From: Ambrosia x helenae
Lineage: Eukaryota > Streptophyta > Magnoliopsida > Asterales > Asteraceae
DNA: 64,000 nucleotides
Assembly: GCA_030844895.1 (NCBI GenBank)
Contig: CM061223.1
Location: 32,292,561-32,356,560 of the forward strand
Direction of reading: 5' to 3'
The notes below the pieces were generated by a model that saw only the letters and a program-made list of their open reading frames with translations, was not told the DNA's origin and did no database searches. A program made the translations under genes and the position numbers. Positions 11,195 through 22,700 of this stretch are shown one piece after another; the stretch's first letter is position 1, and each line of letters opens with the position of its first letter.

Positions 11195-12145
11195 ATGGAT
11201 AATAATTATATACATGAAAACATTCAATTAGTTTCACACGCTATTGAAGATCATGAAACACAATCACAACCTTTTTTGCTAAATAGTGTTGAGAATCAAG
11301 GTATTTATGTATTGTTTATATTTTTTTTTAATTGTTTTTTGTTCGAATTCAAGTTTTTTGTGATTCGTATTATGCAATTCATTTTTTGATTTTGCGAAAT
11401 AGCGGTTTGTATTATGCAGTTCATTTTTTTTTTACGTTCAAAATTAGGATGAGTAAAGAGTTATACACTTGTGTATTTTATATTGTTAGTCGATTATCGT
11501 ACAGACACAATGTGATTTTTTCTTAGATTCATAGTTTGTTATACACCAGTGTATAAAAACAAACCTATTAATTATTATAAACTAGTGTAATATAATAAAC
11601 TGATAGTATTTTGTTTTGACGGTTACTATACACATGTGTATATTAATTATAAAATTAGGATGAGTAAAGAGTTATACACTTCTGTATTATATATTGTTAT
11701 TCGATTATCGTACAGATACAATATGATTTTTTCTTAGTTTCATAGTTTGTTATACACCAGTGTATAAAAATAAGTCTATTAATTACTATACACAAGTGTA
11801 ATATAATATACTGCAGTATGACACATCCTGTGTGTTACTCAATATACACAGGTGTACCGTATAAGAGTTGTAGCATGTATGACTCTATTTTTTAAATATT
11901 GGTAAAATTAATTTCTAATGTACATTTTTTTATTGTAGGTTCCTCGTCCAGAAACGTATGAGTCTCCCGATGGGACGAGATATTGGACGCCTGTTGTACC
12001 AGACAATGTTAAGCCATTTGTAGGTGCCAAGTTTAGAACGTTGGACGAAGCTATCATAATGTATGAAAATTATGGAGAGGTAGCCGGATTTGGAACTCGT
12101 TTGTTTGTTAGTTGTTATACACCAGTGTATAATATATGTATTTAA
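11195..12145 (+). pseudogene. FAR1-related / MULE transposase N-terminal remnant
   Basis: Two exon-like segments. 11195-11300 starts at an ATG (MDNNYIHENI, ending NSVENQ) with a donor GTATTT. 11939-12145 follows an acceptor TTGTAG and encodes RYWTPVVPDNVKPFVGAKF then RTLDEAIIMYENYGEVAGFG. The FRTLDEA...YENYGEVAGFGTR pattern is typical of the FAR1 DNA-binding domain region of FAR1/FHY3-like and related MULE transposases. The two parts do not join in one frame with these splice sites, and the second ends in a stop soon after the motif. The gene is therefore dead. Catalytic, SWIM and downstream zinc-finger parts are missing. Confidence 0.65.
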
Positions 12146-12250
12146 TACTATCATTCTTTACCAGTGTATAACTATACATCAGTGTATAATATATGTATTT
12201 AATACTACCATTCTTACCAGTGTATAATTATACATCAGTGTATATTGATA
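11455..12250. repeat. Array of ATACAC-NN-GTGTAT palindromes
   Basis: About ten copies of palindromes such as TTATACACCAGTGTATAA, ATACACATGTGTAT and ATATACACAGGTGTA are spread over 800 bp, mostly between the two exon remnants of T4. Near 12126-12240 they lie in a ~56-bp tandem duplication (TATAATATATGTATTTAATA). Confidence 0.7.
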
Positions 12251-13777
12251 CATTTGACCTTGTTATCTTATTTAAGGTTTGATCGATTACCTTTTCCATA
12301 TAATATACACTAACGTATATTATCCAAAACTATATAACATCATGTACTGCACATATTGATGAAGAATGATTACCATGGGGAAAAATAAATACTTTCCTAA
12401 AATAATAGGATTATAAAGGAAACTAATTAAACATGTGTTATTAATACTCAATATACAATTTCTACATTGCCCTTTGATTTATTTAAATATTTAATTAATG
12501 TTTTACTTATTTACAATCATGCCATTAGAGATCAATGGCTAAGATTGGTTCCTATGGTTCCTACTTAAGGTATGGTTTGTCACACCCTCAAAATCCACTT
12601 GCGGAGTTTTACCGCGAGGCGCATGACAAACCAGGATCCAAACCAACGATCACAATAAACAAGTCTAAATGAATATAAATGCAATTTCAAAACATAGTTT
12701 AAAAATTCCGTTTACAGCGGAAGCTTATTCAAAAACAATATCTCAATAATGAAACAATAGTTCAACGTTCAAAAGACCATGCAACCCTAGTAAGACGCCG
12801 TGCAGACGCGTGCGCCCTAGTCCTGTCGTGCTACCTTAGCGACCTGAGAAAACATGTAAAAGTTTACGTCAGCACAAAAATGCTGGTGAGTTTACAGGTT
12901 TTGTATCCAAGTACCAAGTCCACCTGTCCATACTATAATAATCGAAAACCAGTATACGCTAGCTAGGCGTACGTTTTGTTACTACCACGATTGGAAAACC
13001 ATTACTAACGCGAATACCAAAAGTATGCCCGATGTAGTTCCTGTTGTTCCTGTTGTTCCTGTTTGAGACAATATGCACCTGCCGACCCTCCAAGTCGACG
13101 AGCGGGGTTGGTCACTCCCAATAGCGCTATTCACATTTCCCCGTTGTGCAAACCCGCACATTCATGGTTCCCCCCGGGACTTCCAAAGATCGTGTAGTAC
13201 ACAATAGAAACCCATAGTATGACAGTAGTTACCAAATAATCGTTTTAACACATGTTTTCTCCCCCGAAAGTATAAAACCAGTTTAAAAGAGGGGCCGTAA
13301 ACTCACCTTAAGTTGCGTTACTCCTTAACCCGAGTAAACTCAGCTGCTATGCTAGTCCCGTAAAGCGGCGACCTAACATACGACAGTTACAAGTACTTAG
13401 ACTAATAACCCGCAGGTTAATTAGTCCCTAGATGTCCAGACCATAACCAAGTTCGTTTGAAAACACCGTGACTGTTTAACTGACCCAAAGTACAAGACTC
13501 GACATCCCATTGGTGACCCGAGACTCCCCGTGTTATGTTTACGCTCCAAAACATACAATAACGCAATTACACTTAACATACGTTAACGCACAACAAGTTA
13601 TAGCACATCGTTCACGTATCACCGAATTACATCCAAATATATGTTACCAAGTTATTAGACATGTTACGGGGTTCCTAGCATGTTACTACATGTTAAATCG
13701 GGTCTCGGAATGCTAATTTACACTTACAGCAGCAGTACACGCGATTAGGAAAAGTCAACTAGCAATTAGGTTGGTCA

Positions 13778-13985
13778 ACTAGCAATTAGGGCTATTCACC
13801 TGAACTTACTAGCAATTAGGGCTATTCACATGAACTTACTAGCAATTAGGGCTATTCACATGAACTTACTAGCAATTAGAGCTAATCACCTGATCTTTCA
13901 CATGAGTAGGCCTCTACTCGCCTATGTTATAGGCGATTAGCACCCTACTCGCCTATAACATAGGCGATTAGGAATGCTACTCGCC
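13778..13985. repeat. 30-bp tandem repeats and GCGATTAG/ACTCGCC hairpins
   Basis: Four 30-bp units starting ACTAGCAATTAGGGCTATTC (13778-13897) are followed by paired ACTCGCCTATGTTATAGG and CTATAACATAGGCGATTAG inverted repeats up to about 13985. They lie in the transcribed part of the solo LTR. The core motif is the same as in the array next to the TATA box of this LTR. Confidence 0.85.
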
Positions 13986-14634
13986 TGTAACCTTGCTGTT
14001 CCGGTTTTTCGCGCGTTTAACGCTCCAAATCAGATCCAGAGCGTGTGTAACCACCCAATATCATCCCAAACACTATCCTAAACATGTTTAACCCAAAATC
14101 CTTCGTTTAACCTCGTATAATCAGTCCTGCATGCAACCAAGTAATCCAAACACCATTCACATAGCATGCAACATCATACTAACACGCGTAATCATAACCC
14201 TAATATCCAATTACTGAGATTTCTATCATCATAATATCAATATCAATACTGATCTATCATAATAACATATCAAATCATCATCATGAATCATAAAAACCCT
14301 AGCTTTCTAATCATACACACCCATAATGCATGCATATTAGTTATAATCCGATTAACAACCCTTATTGACGATTTTCAGAAAGCTTTTTCGTTTAAGAACA
14401 GGTCTGGACCATTAGGGATTGATTAAAAACGTTTATAAAGAGTTATGGATGAAAATCAAACCTTAGGATTATGAAAATATGATGATTCAAGCTTGAAACC
14501 TTGAGTTTTGATCAAAAATCGCCTTCCAGAGGTTGTTTATGTGTTGGGGCGGGTTATGGGACGACTAGGGTTGGTATAATGAAGTTTAGGAGGTTAAGTA
14601 TGGTATTTATAGTCGTTTTTAGTCGTCCAGCCCG

Positions 14635-14812
14635 TTACTAGCGAGTATGCAGCAGTTTCAGGCGATTAGGAATCCTAATCGCCTGATTGTTCAGGCAATT
14701 GGGCCTATTCGCCCTTACCTATACACGAGTAGGGTCCTACTCGCCCTTAGGGTTCCCTACTCGCCTCCCCTATAGGTGATTAGGCCTCCTACTCGCCTAT
14801 AGGGGTTGGTTT
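14635..14812. repeat. GGCGATTAGG/CTACTCGCC hairpin array upstream of LTR TATA
   Basis: Multiple copies of AGGCGATTAGG, CCTAATCGCC, CTACTCGCC and CGAGTAGGG form a chain of short inverted repeats. It directly adjoins the LTR TATA box at 14604-14612 on its upstream side in LTR sense. Confidence 0.8.
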
Positions 14813-15218
14813 TGTGCGTTTTGCGCGTTAAACCCCGTTTTAACATATGTTAATGCATATTCACGTACCGACAAGTCACATAATGATTGTAAACACATAA
14901 CACAAGTAAATACACATATTTACACTCGTTCACCAATTCCCGGGACTCGAGACTCGTACGTTCCGTATGCCCTGACGATCCTACAAATCGTCACCGTTTG
15001 TACACTTGGTTAAGGACTGACATCTAACGAACCTCTAGACCAACATCCAATGATCTTCTAGACTAACCAATAGTTCCCGAACCATAACCCGACTTAACTA
15101 ACCCAGTTAAGTACAATATACGCGTGACTCGCTAAGGTAGACTTTCATCTAAACAACGCTGTTAACCAGAATTTGGCGGGTGTCACATGGTTCCTATTTG
15201 AACCCTACCCTATATATA

Positions 15219-15262
<44 letters not shown>

Positions 15263-16425
15263 GGATGGTTCAATAGAAAACTCATTTTATTAAGAGAACT
15301 CGAGAACTAAATAATAACCATTGATCTCACAAGATCAATGGTTGTGATCAAAGGAGATTGCTAACTTAAAAAATATAGGGTTTTAAACAAGGGAGGGTAA
15401 AAGTGGAAATTAAAAAAATACATAAATCATTTCCTCTCATTCCATCCTGCCTCTCTCTCTATAGCTCTCATAAATATCATTCATACAACATTCTAGGGTT
15501 TCAATAAACCTGATTTCCTTCTACAAATCCACCACGAAAATCAATAAACTCATCATGGATCAACATCAGGTACGAATCTGTAGTCGTAAATAGTTATAAT
15601 CTGATACAAATCGTAACCTATTTGGTGTATTACAAACATACCGCATCTTAATACACATGTTGCATCAATTGTTGAGTGTTTTGTATAAATTACAAAATTT
15701 CAAGTAACATTACATGTTTTATTCTTTAGATGTATGTGAGATGTGGTTAATGTTGATGCTAAATGAGATTATGTTTCTGTGTGATAGATTTAATTGTATT
15801 CCACATGTGTATTATGACTGCTCTAGCTAATGTTATTCGTGAATTGGCTTGTATGCAATGTATTGAACATGTGTGATAATCGTGAATGTATTACACATGT
15901 GTGTTAATATGGTTGGTGATAGTTAGTAAATAAACGAGGTTAGGCTTTGTTTGTTATGTGTTGCGCATGTGTGATAGATGTAACTGTAGTTCACATGTGT
16001 AATATGGTTGTTTCAGCTAATGTTAACTGTGAACAGGATTTGTGTGCGATCTATTGCACATGTGTGATAATTATGCCATGTATTACACATGTGTGATAAT
16101 ATTATTAGTGATAGTTAGTGTTAAGTTAGTCCGATGCACTTGTCATATGTTGCACGTCTGAAATATATGGAATTATATTTCATATGTGTGGTAGACTTGT
16201 TTTAGTTGATGTTTAATGTGAATAGGCTTTGTATGCAGTGTACTACACTTGTGTTATAAATGTATAATGTATTACACATGTGTGATAATTTAATTTGTGA
16301 TAGGTTAATGTTAAAATATGATGTTTTGTTTGTCATGTGATACCATATGTTATTGATGTAACTGTATTTCAAATGTGTAGTGCGACTGTTATATCGAATG
16401 TTAAATGTACTACAGGGAATGAGTA

Positions 16426-16650
16426 GTGGGTTTGGCTGAGACTCCATTGTATGGAGGATCTGATGAGGTGATACCAGATCTATTGAGATCGATTAATAGC
16501 CATGACTATCAAACTAGGATAAGGAAATCTCATATTAGGCGGCATGAAGAACAAGCTAGGATTATGGAATTGAAGAACAAAATATTGAATTTGTTTAGTT
16601 TGGTCATTTTCATCATGTATTTGTTTTACAATGAATTCCCTATGTACTAA
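16426..16650 (+). CDS. Unassigned ORF inside T5
   Basis: 74-codon frame beginning with a GTG just after a possible acceptor (CTACAG at about 16414). The peptide has a charged helical stretch (RKSHIRRHEEQARIMELKNK) and a hydrophobic end (LVIFIMYLFY). A short ATG exon with donor CAG/GTACGA at about 15555-15569 may precede it. I do not recognise a family. It may be a host-gene scrap carried by the element or chance coding. Confidence 0.25.
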   Translation: MGLAETPLYGGSDEVIPDLLRSINSHDYQTRIRKSHIRRHEEQARIMELKNKILNLFSLVIFIMYLFYNEFPMY

Positions 16651-17244
16651 GTTTGGATGTATAATAAATGGATATGTGTTTTGAATTTATGCATGTACCA
16701 AGTTTAACGGATGAACGAATGGCATGTTAATATCAGTTTGGTTGTTTAAACTCGACTGGCATTTTTGGCTGCCTAATGACCCATTTTCACTGCATAATGA
16801 CACATTTTGGCACCTTCTTGGCTGCAATTTTTATGCATTTTGACATATTTTTGTTGCAGTTTTTTTGGCGCGGCTTTTGACCCATTCGGCATATTTTTTC
16901 TGAAGTTTTTTGCTGCAATATATGACCCATTTCGGCTGTAGTTTATGACACAGTTTTGCTGCAGTTTTTTAACACATGCCCGCACATTCTTGGTTGCAGA
17001 TTTTAATACATTTCGACACTTTTTTGTTGTAGTAGTTTTTAGCACATACCAAAACAAACAACATTACATAAGTGATAAATGCCATAACATAAAAATCGTC
17101 TAGTTGATTACATACCAAAAAGCCAAGTTCTTAACCTAATATCATAAAATCATGTTCATAACAAACATAACCCAAAAGACATGTTCATAACATACATCAT
17201 CCAAAAGACATGTTCATAACATATTATTTTTTATTAACTCCATT

Positions 17245-17390
17245 CTATTGTGATTGACCCTTGCAAGTTCTTCTATTGTGGCCTCTATGACCGCACTTGT
17301 CACATGTTACAACATCATCCGAATCCAATACTTAAGTACCCAATAGGTGGTTCCACCAGGAGTTATATAGACACAACCGGATACACGATC
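17245..17390 (-). pseudogene. MULE transposase C-terminal zinc-knuckle exon remnant
   Basis: On the minus strand, after an acceptor (TTTAATGCAG), one frame reads CDKCGHRGHNRRTCKG and stops at 17247-17245. This is a CX2CX4HX4C knuckle with the GHNRRTC signature seen at the C-terminus of MuDR/MULE transposases. The upstream part (TPGGTTYWV) is in another frame, so the exon is broken. The DDE core and SWIM domain were not found anywhere in T5. Confidence 0.6.
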
Positions 17391-18085
17391 TGCATTAAAA
17401 AAACATTTGTATTATTATTATTATTATTATTATTATTAGTGAACATGTGCACAAATTATAAAACATGTAGTGTAAAAATTACAGTAAATGCAAAATGAAT
17501 GTAGTGCACATGTATAATACTTAAATTTTGAACACATACTTCTATGTTGTGTAAAAAATGCAATAGAAACAACTGAATGTACTGCACACGTGCAATACGT
17601 AAATTTAAAACACGTACATATTCTGTAAAAAATACAGCAAACACAATTGGAATATAGTGCACATGTGCAATATGTAAATTTTAAAAAGAAACACATACGG
17701 CTAGGTTGCGTAAAACATTCAGTAAACGCAAACTGAATTTAGCGCACATGTGCAGTACGAAAATTGTGTGACAATAGTATCTGTGATAGTTAGTGTTAAG
17801 TTGGGGAGAGAGCTTGAGAACTATATAGACGTGACTGGATACCCGGCCTGCATTTAAAAACAATGTATGTATCATTATTATCATTACACATGTGAAGTGC
17901 ACATGCGCAATACATATTTTGTTAACAAATATATATGTTTTAAAGAATAAAGTATTAACAATACGGTTGTATTACACATGTGAAGTGCGTAAAAAAACCA
18001 CAAACCTATATGTTGTATAGAACAACCAATAAACACGTAGCAAATGTAGTGCACATGTGCAGTACGTAAAATTGAATCAGGTACC

Positions 18086-18330
18086 TCTATGTTCAATGCC
18101 AGACAGATGTGTATCATCTGAATCGGATTTTGTACACGAAGAAGAATCAAGGTTTGATGTAGATTCTGCAATATCATCTATCAAAATAGGTTGTTTTCCT
18201 CGATTATCTTCAATACGTGATGAATAATCATCGTTTATTGCATATTTGTTTGAATTAGATGAAGAATTTTGACCTAATTAACGACAGCAACAACAAAATC
18301 ATACGTGAGATTAAAAAAAAGAACCTTCTG
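18086..18330 (-). pseudogene. N-terminal exons of the T5-encoded protein
   Basis: On the minus strand ATGACGACAGAAG (about 18335-18323) ends at a donor GTTCTT. After a ~50-bp intron (GTTAATTAG acceptor) the frame continues in phase through GQNSSSNSNK, DNRGKQPILIDD and SDSDDTHLSGIEHR to a donor GAG/GTACCT near 18085. Ser/Asp-rich, disordered. Together with the zinc knuckle at 17245 it suggests the two ends of one transposase gene whose middle is lost. Confidence 0.45.
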
Positions 18331-18646
18331 TCGTCATTGTTATCAATTAAATTGATTGAACGAGTGCTTCAGTTTTGAGAATTTTTGAGCATGTACCTTC
18401 AATTCGTATATGTATGAACACGTATTAGGTTTTGAATCGATGTGAAACATGTTATAATCTGGTAAGAGCTTGTTGATAGATGTGATTGGAGTAAGAGATC
18501 TAGGGTTAAAGTTGGGGAATATATTTAGGGTTCTATAATTTTCTAAAGTTAGGGAAGATGATGTTAATACAACTTGACAAAAATACCCCTATACTTAAGG
18601 AGTTCTCAAGTTCTCTCCCTAACTATGAGTTCTCTATTGAACCTTC

Positions 18647-18703
<57 letters not shown>

Positions 18704-18708
<5 letters not shown>

Positions 18709-18935
18709 AGGATAATGTGGAAACCCACTCTTATAGTGAAAACTCTGGAAACTCTGACTTCCCAATTTTTTTTATTTTTTGAAAAAATTAGGTCATGTAA
18801 TATACATGATTTTAAGCATTTTGGGCCAAAAAAAAATCAAAAAAGCGCCGAGCACTTTTTAAAAAAAAAAAATAAATAAATTTTCGACTAACACATGTTA
18901 AGCCAAACTAACACGTGTTACTCATTTTTTATCCG
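18704..18935 (+). mobile_element. TA-flanked TIR element T6, left half only
   Basis: It starts GGGTAAGGATAATGTGGAAA after a long TA tract. It shares CTCTGGAAACTCTGACTTCC, GGGCCAAAAAA and AAAGCGCCGAG with T2. A TAACACATGTTA and a TAACACGTGTTA palindrome lie at the point where the centre of T2 would be. No inverted right arm follows, so it is truncated. Confidence 0.7.
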
Positions 18936-19174
18936 AAAACGGTGTTTTGTCCACCGTTGAGTCCTGCAACTAGGGTCCAAAAAAAGGTTACATATTTTTT
19001 GTCTTCTTTTATTTTATCCTATGAATTCAGATTAGACGGGCATTTTCGTCTTGTTTTATTTTATTTTGTTTTTTTTATTATTATTCTTCTTATTATAATC
19101 TAAATCGGCAGTTTGCAACCTCAGGTGTCATTTTCACACGACAAAATTACTTTGATAAATAACTAATTATCAAA

Positions 19175-19284
19175 CAAAGAAAGCAAATTGAATTGCAATT
19201 CTTTTACTGATAATTGTTTTGGAGTGGACTGTCGAATTATGTATGTCGTACAAAGAAAGCAAATTGAATTGCAATTCTTTTACT
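19175..19284. repeat. 34-bp direct repeat pair
   Basis: CAAAGAAAGCAAATTGAATT plus GCAATTCTTTTACT occurs at 19175-19208 and again at 19251-19284, identical over 34 bp with 42 bp between. Each copy contains a small AATTGAATTGCAATT dyad. Confidence 0.85.
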
Positions 19285-19430
19285 CATACCGTCACCAGCC
19301 CTTTGACTCTCCCAGATGCGTGGAAACCCGACATCCACCCGCCCAAAAACACGACGGTTAAATAATCGGTAAAACCTCACCTCCCATCCAAGTCGAACCA
19401 GCGTCACCCGTATTCGCTTCACCTGGATGC
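19285..19430 (-). mobile_element. Diverged SINE, same family as 48528-48822
   Basis: On the minus strand it has a B-box-like GGTTCGACTTGG. Then comes TTTTACCGATTATT and GGGCGGGTGGATGTCGGGTT, which parallel the body of the SINE at 48528. The 3' tail is lost. Confidence 0.55.
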
Positions 19431-19792
19431 CGTAGAAAATAATGAGGAGAGTGGTAACGTATATGAGATTTCAATTCGATCCACATAAATACTTTGATTA
19501 AATGCAAGTATTCTTATTTACGCTAACGGTTTTACATGAGCATATACACGTTCATATTTTTAGGTTAAATCAATACACATGTGTGAGAGATGTATATAAT
19601 GGAAATAAAACAAAACACATAATAACCACCCTTTGACACATCAAGTTAAAAGCAATACATCATCAAGTTTCAAGTCAAAATGGTGAATCCAACAAACAAA
19701 AATGCAGTTGACACCTGAGCATCATAATATTTAGAAAAATGATATCAAATTGCTTGTCAAGTAAGCTTGGCTGCAGGGTGAGCTGAATATTA

Positions 19793-22700
19793 TCAATCTA
19801 CATACATGTCATCGGGTTTGTCCCTTTGGTTTGAATCATAGGCATCGTCGTAATTTGAGGCTGAATGCTTGCTTCGCGTTATGTGCTTCAACATTCTGAA
19901 GTAGGATAGTAAACGATAACATGTCAAAAATAGATGGCACCATCCTGACCCGCTTATTTTATTAATACAAAGAGCCCGTTCGGGTTATGTTCTATGTTTT
20001 ACTGGCCTCTAAATTTTTTATTCCATACACTATTCGTAAAACCACAAATTTTGGTTTGGAACTTTTAGGTCTCGTTGTTTATCTCTCAAAGTTATATCTT
20101 TAGAATCTGCTAAATCGAACTTTATAAAATTAATAAAGAACCTAAAAGACCTTTATTTTCCTCGTTCTATACTTTATTTACATGTAATAAAATACCGCAA
20201 AGGATTGTAAACTTTACTAGTAAATTGTTTTGATTGAAATAGAAAACAATCGAATCCCATAATGAATTAGTTAATGAATTTAAATAAACTAATCAAAATC
20301 AAGAGTCTTGATTTCACTAGACCGATGCGCTTAGTTAATCCTATAATTCATATCACGATAAAGTACTCTTTTTTTAGCCTAAATTTTTATCCGTGCTATA
20401 TTTTCATTTTCCTATTAACAGGTCATGAAAAAAGTTTGGCAAAATCACTTTATTCACAGAATTAGATTTTATGCGAAAAGTAAAATGTTAATAATCATAG
20501 TAAACACAAATAATAAATTCGACAAAAGACCCGACCCAACCCAACCCAACCCTTTCGACCCAGTACCAAAAATTACCGAATTTGTTTTGTTACCCAACCA
20601 GCCAGCCCGTCTTGCGAACCTCTAGTTCAGACCAACACTTTATCGATTTATAGCACTAATTTGATCATTAAAGTAAAATCAAAGAGCAAACAACTTTACC
20701 TCTCAAGAATATCAGCTTTTTGATTAATTTCACTTGAAAGGAGAACAGGATCCGCGTTCTTGGGCATTGAAGCCTGCAGATGGGATTTCTCATGCAACCA
20801 CTGCTCAGCTTTGCTGCATTCGCTGTAAACCTGCCCAAACGATTAAATAATTAATAATATTCTCTATACAAACGGTTATTTTTAAGCGAAAAAAAAATCA
20901 ACGGTTTCATTTTTGAAATGTCGCAAATGCAACCATTTAGCTATTCGACAATGCTTAATTCTGGATTACCTCTTTAACAATTAGTTACCTTAATATAATA
21001 GCGTTATCTTGGATTTTGTCTACAGGATACTTTTAAAATGAAACTTTATATTTGATTAATAATAGTTGAACACTTGGGATACTTTGAGAATGAAACTTTA
21101 CATTATCGGGCCTCTACTACTGATCAATATGTCAAATCAAGCATTCCATTTATTTAACAAACTAAGGTTATACTCTAACACCGACTATCATATTAAATAA
21201 AAGGTTACTTCGGTAGATATGATTCTATTTGGTACTTGGTACCAAGTAATATTACTGCATACTTGGTAGTAAATATATAACAACAAAAGGACTAGAATCA
21301 TACCGCCTCTCTCTCAGTAGCAGGCAGTTTATTTGCAGCCATACGATATTTGTTAATACAACTCGACAAAGTTTTTGTCGCTTGTGCCCGTGCATCTTCT
21401 TCTTTGTATCGACTTTCAACAGGATCCACCAACTACATTAACATAGAAAACTAGATACGTAAACACTTCTAAATAAATACGACATTTAGACCCATTCACT
21501 TGTGAATGGTTGATGTCGGTGAAACATTGTTCAAATAAAAAACGTATATATCAATGTATGTTTCTTTAGCGTCTGTTTCTGGTCATATCAACATGGCTTA
21601 TCTCGACCCAAATAAAATTTTACAGCCCAGCCCGACAATAAACGTTCAAGATACCTTTTTGAGATCCTGCAACCTTCCAGTATAAGCTTGTTCAGATTCA
21701 TCATCACCATCTTCATATAACCAGTCCTCAGTTTCTTGAAGATGTCTAGATATTCCGTCCCTTTCTTCGTCTGTAGCAAAGCTCCGGTACGAACTTAGAA
21801 GCTAAAGCAAATAATATCATTCAATTTGTGGGTAAGTATATAAAAGTGAAAAGTACTAATGATCAACTGCAGTGAACATAATGCACAGAGGTGACAAATT
21901 AATTGATTCATAAGCAAATGGGTCAAAACGCCACATCCAAACATAATCTAAGCAGTTAATGCAGTAAAATATCAGATATCGGTGAAGGACTGATATTTGA
22001 GATATAGGTTATCGCGGTGAGATACCGGTGGGATATCGGCAATTTTTATATCATGCAAAATCCATACATATAGCAATTTAACACTAACAATTCAATACAC
22101 TCTCCTACCATTAACAAATTAACCTTTTACAACTTGCAAAACACTAACAATTGTAGCAAGTGTGAACTTGTTAAGACTTAAAACACTAATATTTAACACT
22201 AACAATTAACAATTAAGACCTAAAACATTAATAACAACTATAAGAAGCAAGACAGATGGAAGAACTAAGAAAAAAAACACCAATATCGGGAATATCGGTG
22301 ATATATCAGTAAAATATCGGTCAAATATCAGCCAATATCGCCGATAATATCGCTACCGATATTTTGTACCGATATATCGGTTGATGACCAATAACCGAGA
22401 TATCGGTGATATATCACTGATATATCGGCCGAGTTAACTACTTAGAACATAATGAATCGAGACTTGATGCAAATCGGTTACTGAATCATATATTCTATGG
22501 AGAAGATATATACCTTGTTGCGTGTGTCATAGACAAAAGATTCAAGTGTGTTCTTCTTTTCTTTAGTTTGTTCTACATTTATGTCTTGCTCCGCCAAAAA
22601 CCCCTCCATCTCTTGAGCACGCTTTAGCTCATCTATAGTTGTTTCACCGTAGATATTCGCAATAACCGGAACCTTCTGCCTACGCGCCTAATATTTGTGC

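Larger units (their letters stand above)
12578..15187 (-). mobile_element. Gypsy solo LTR, 2610 bp, TSD TGGTT
   Basis: The plus-strand text starts TGTCACACCCTC and ends GGGTGTCACA. Flanking TGGTT at 12573-12577 and 15188-15192 is a 5-bp target-site duplication. No PBS or interior exists, so this is a solo LTR left by LTR-LTR recombination. By comparison with the PBS-adjacent LTR ending at 54821 it is in minus orientation. The TATA box CTATAAATACC is at about 14604-14612. It interrupts the right end of element T4. Confidence 0.93.
10774..15210. mobile_element. TA-flanked MULE-derived element T4 (interrupted by solo LTR)
   Basis: Left end GGAAAAAGATCAAATAGGAACC. Right end in reverse complement GGGTAGGGTTCAAATAGGAA. 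Further matches continue for about 60 bp once the inserted solo LTR (12578-15187) is ignored. The element without the LTR is about 1.8 kb. It contains two exon-like segments of a FAR1/MULE-type protein and a dense array of ATACACNNGTGTAT palindromes. It sits between TA tracts next to T3 and T5. Confidence 0.8.
15645..18060. repeat. Dispersed ACACATGTGT / GCACATGTGC palindromes
   Basis: About eighteen sites such as TTACACATGTGTGATAAT (15892, 16083, 16271) and GTGCACATGTGCAATACG (17581-18060). They are spaced roughly 50-100 bp apart in the non-coding parts of T5. A (TTA)n run lies at 17409-17440. Confidence 0.7.
15261..18648. mobile_element. TA-flanked MULE-derived element T5
   Basis: 3.39 kb between (TA)n tracts. 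Left end GGGGATGGTTCAATAGAAAA with GAGAACTCGAGAAC. Right end in reverse complement GGGAAGGTTCAATAGAGAAC with GAGAACTTGAGAAC. The interior carries a minus-strand CCHC knuckle exon, a minus-strand N-terminal exon and about eighteen ACACATGTGT-type palindromes. It looks like a deletion derivative of an autonomous MULE. Confidence 0.8.
9340..18703. repeat. (TA)n tracts separating T1-T6
   Basis: TA dinucleotide runs lie at about 9340-9363, 9779-9820, 10235-10275, 10754-10773, 15211-15260 and 18649-18703. Each is the only sequence between neighbouring elements. Confidence 0.9.

Noticed and set aside
13778..13897. CRISPR-like regular repeat
   Set aside because: The 30-bp units abut with no spacers and lie in a plant LTR; a simple tandem repeat.
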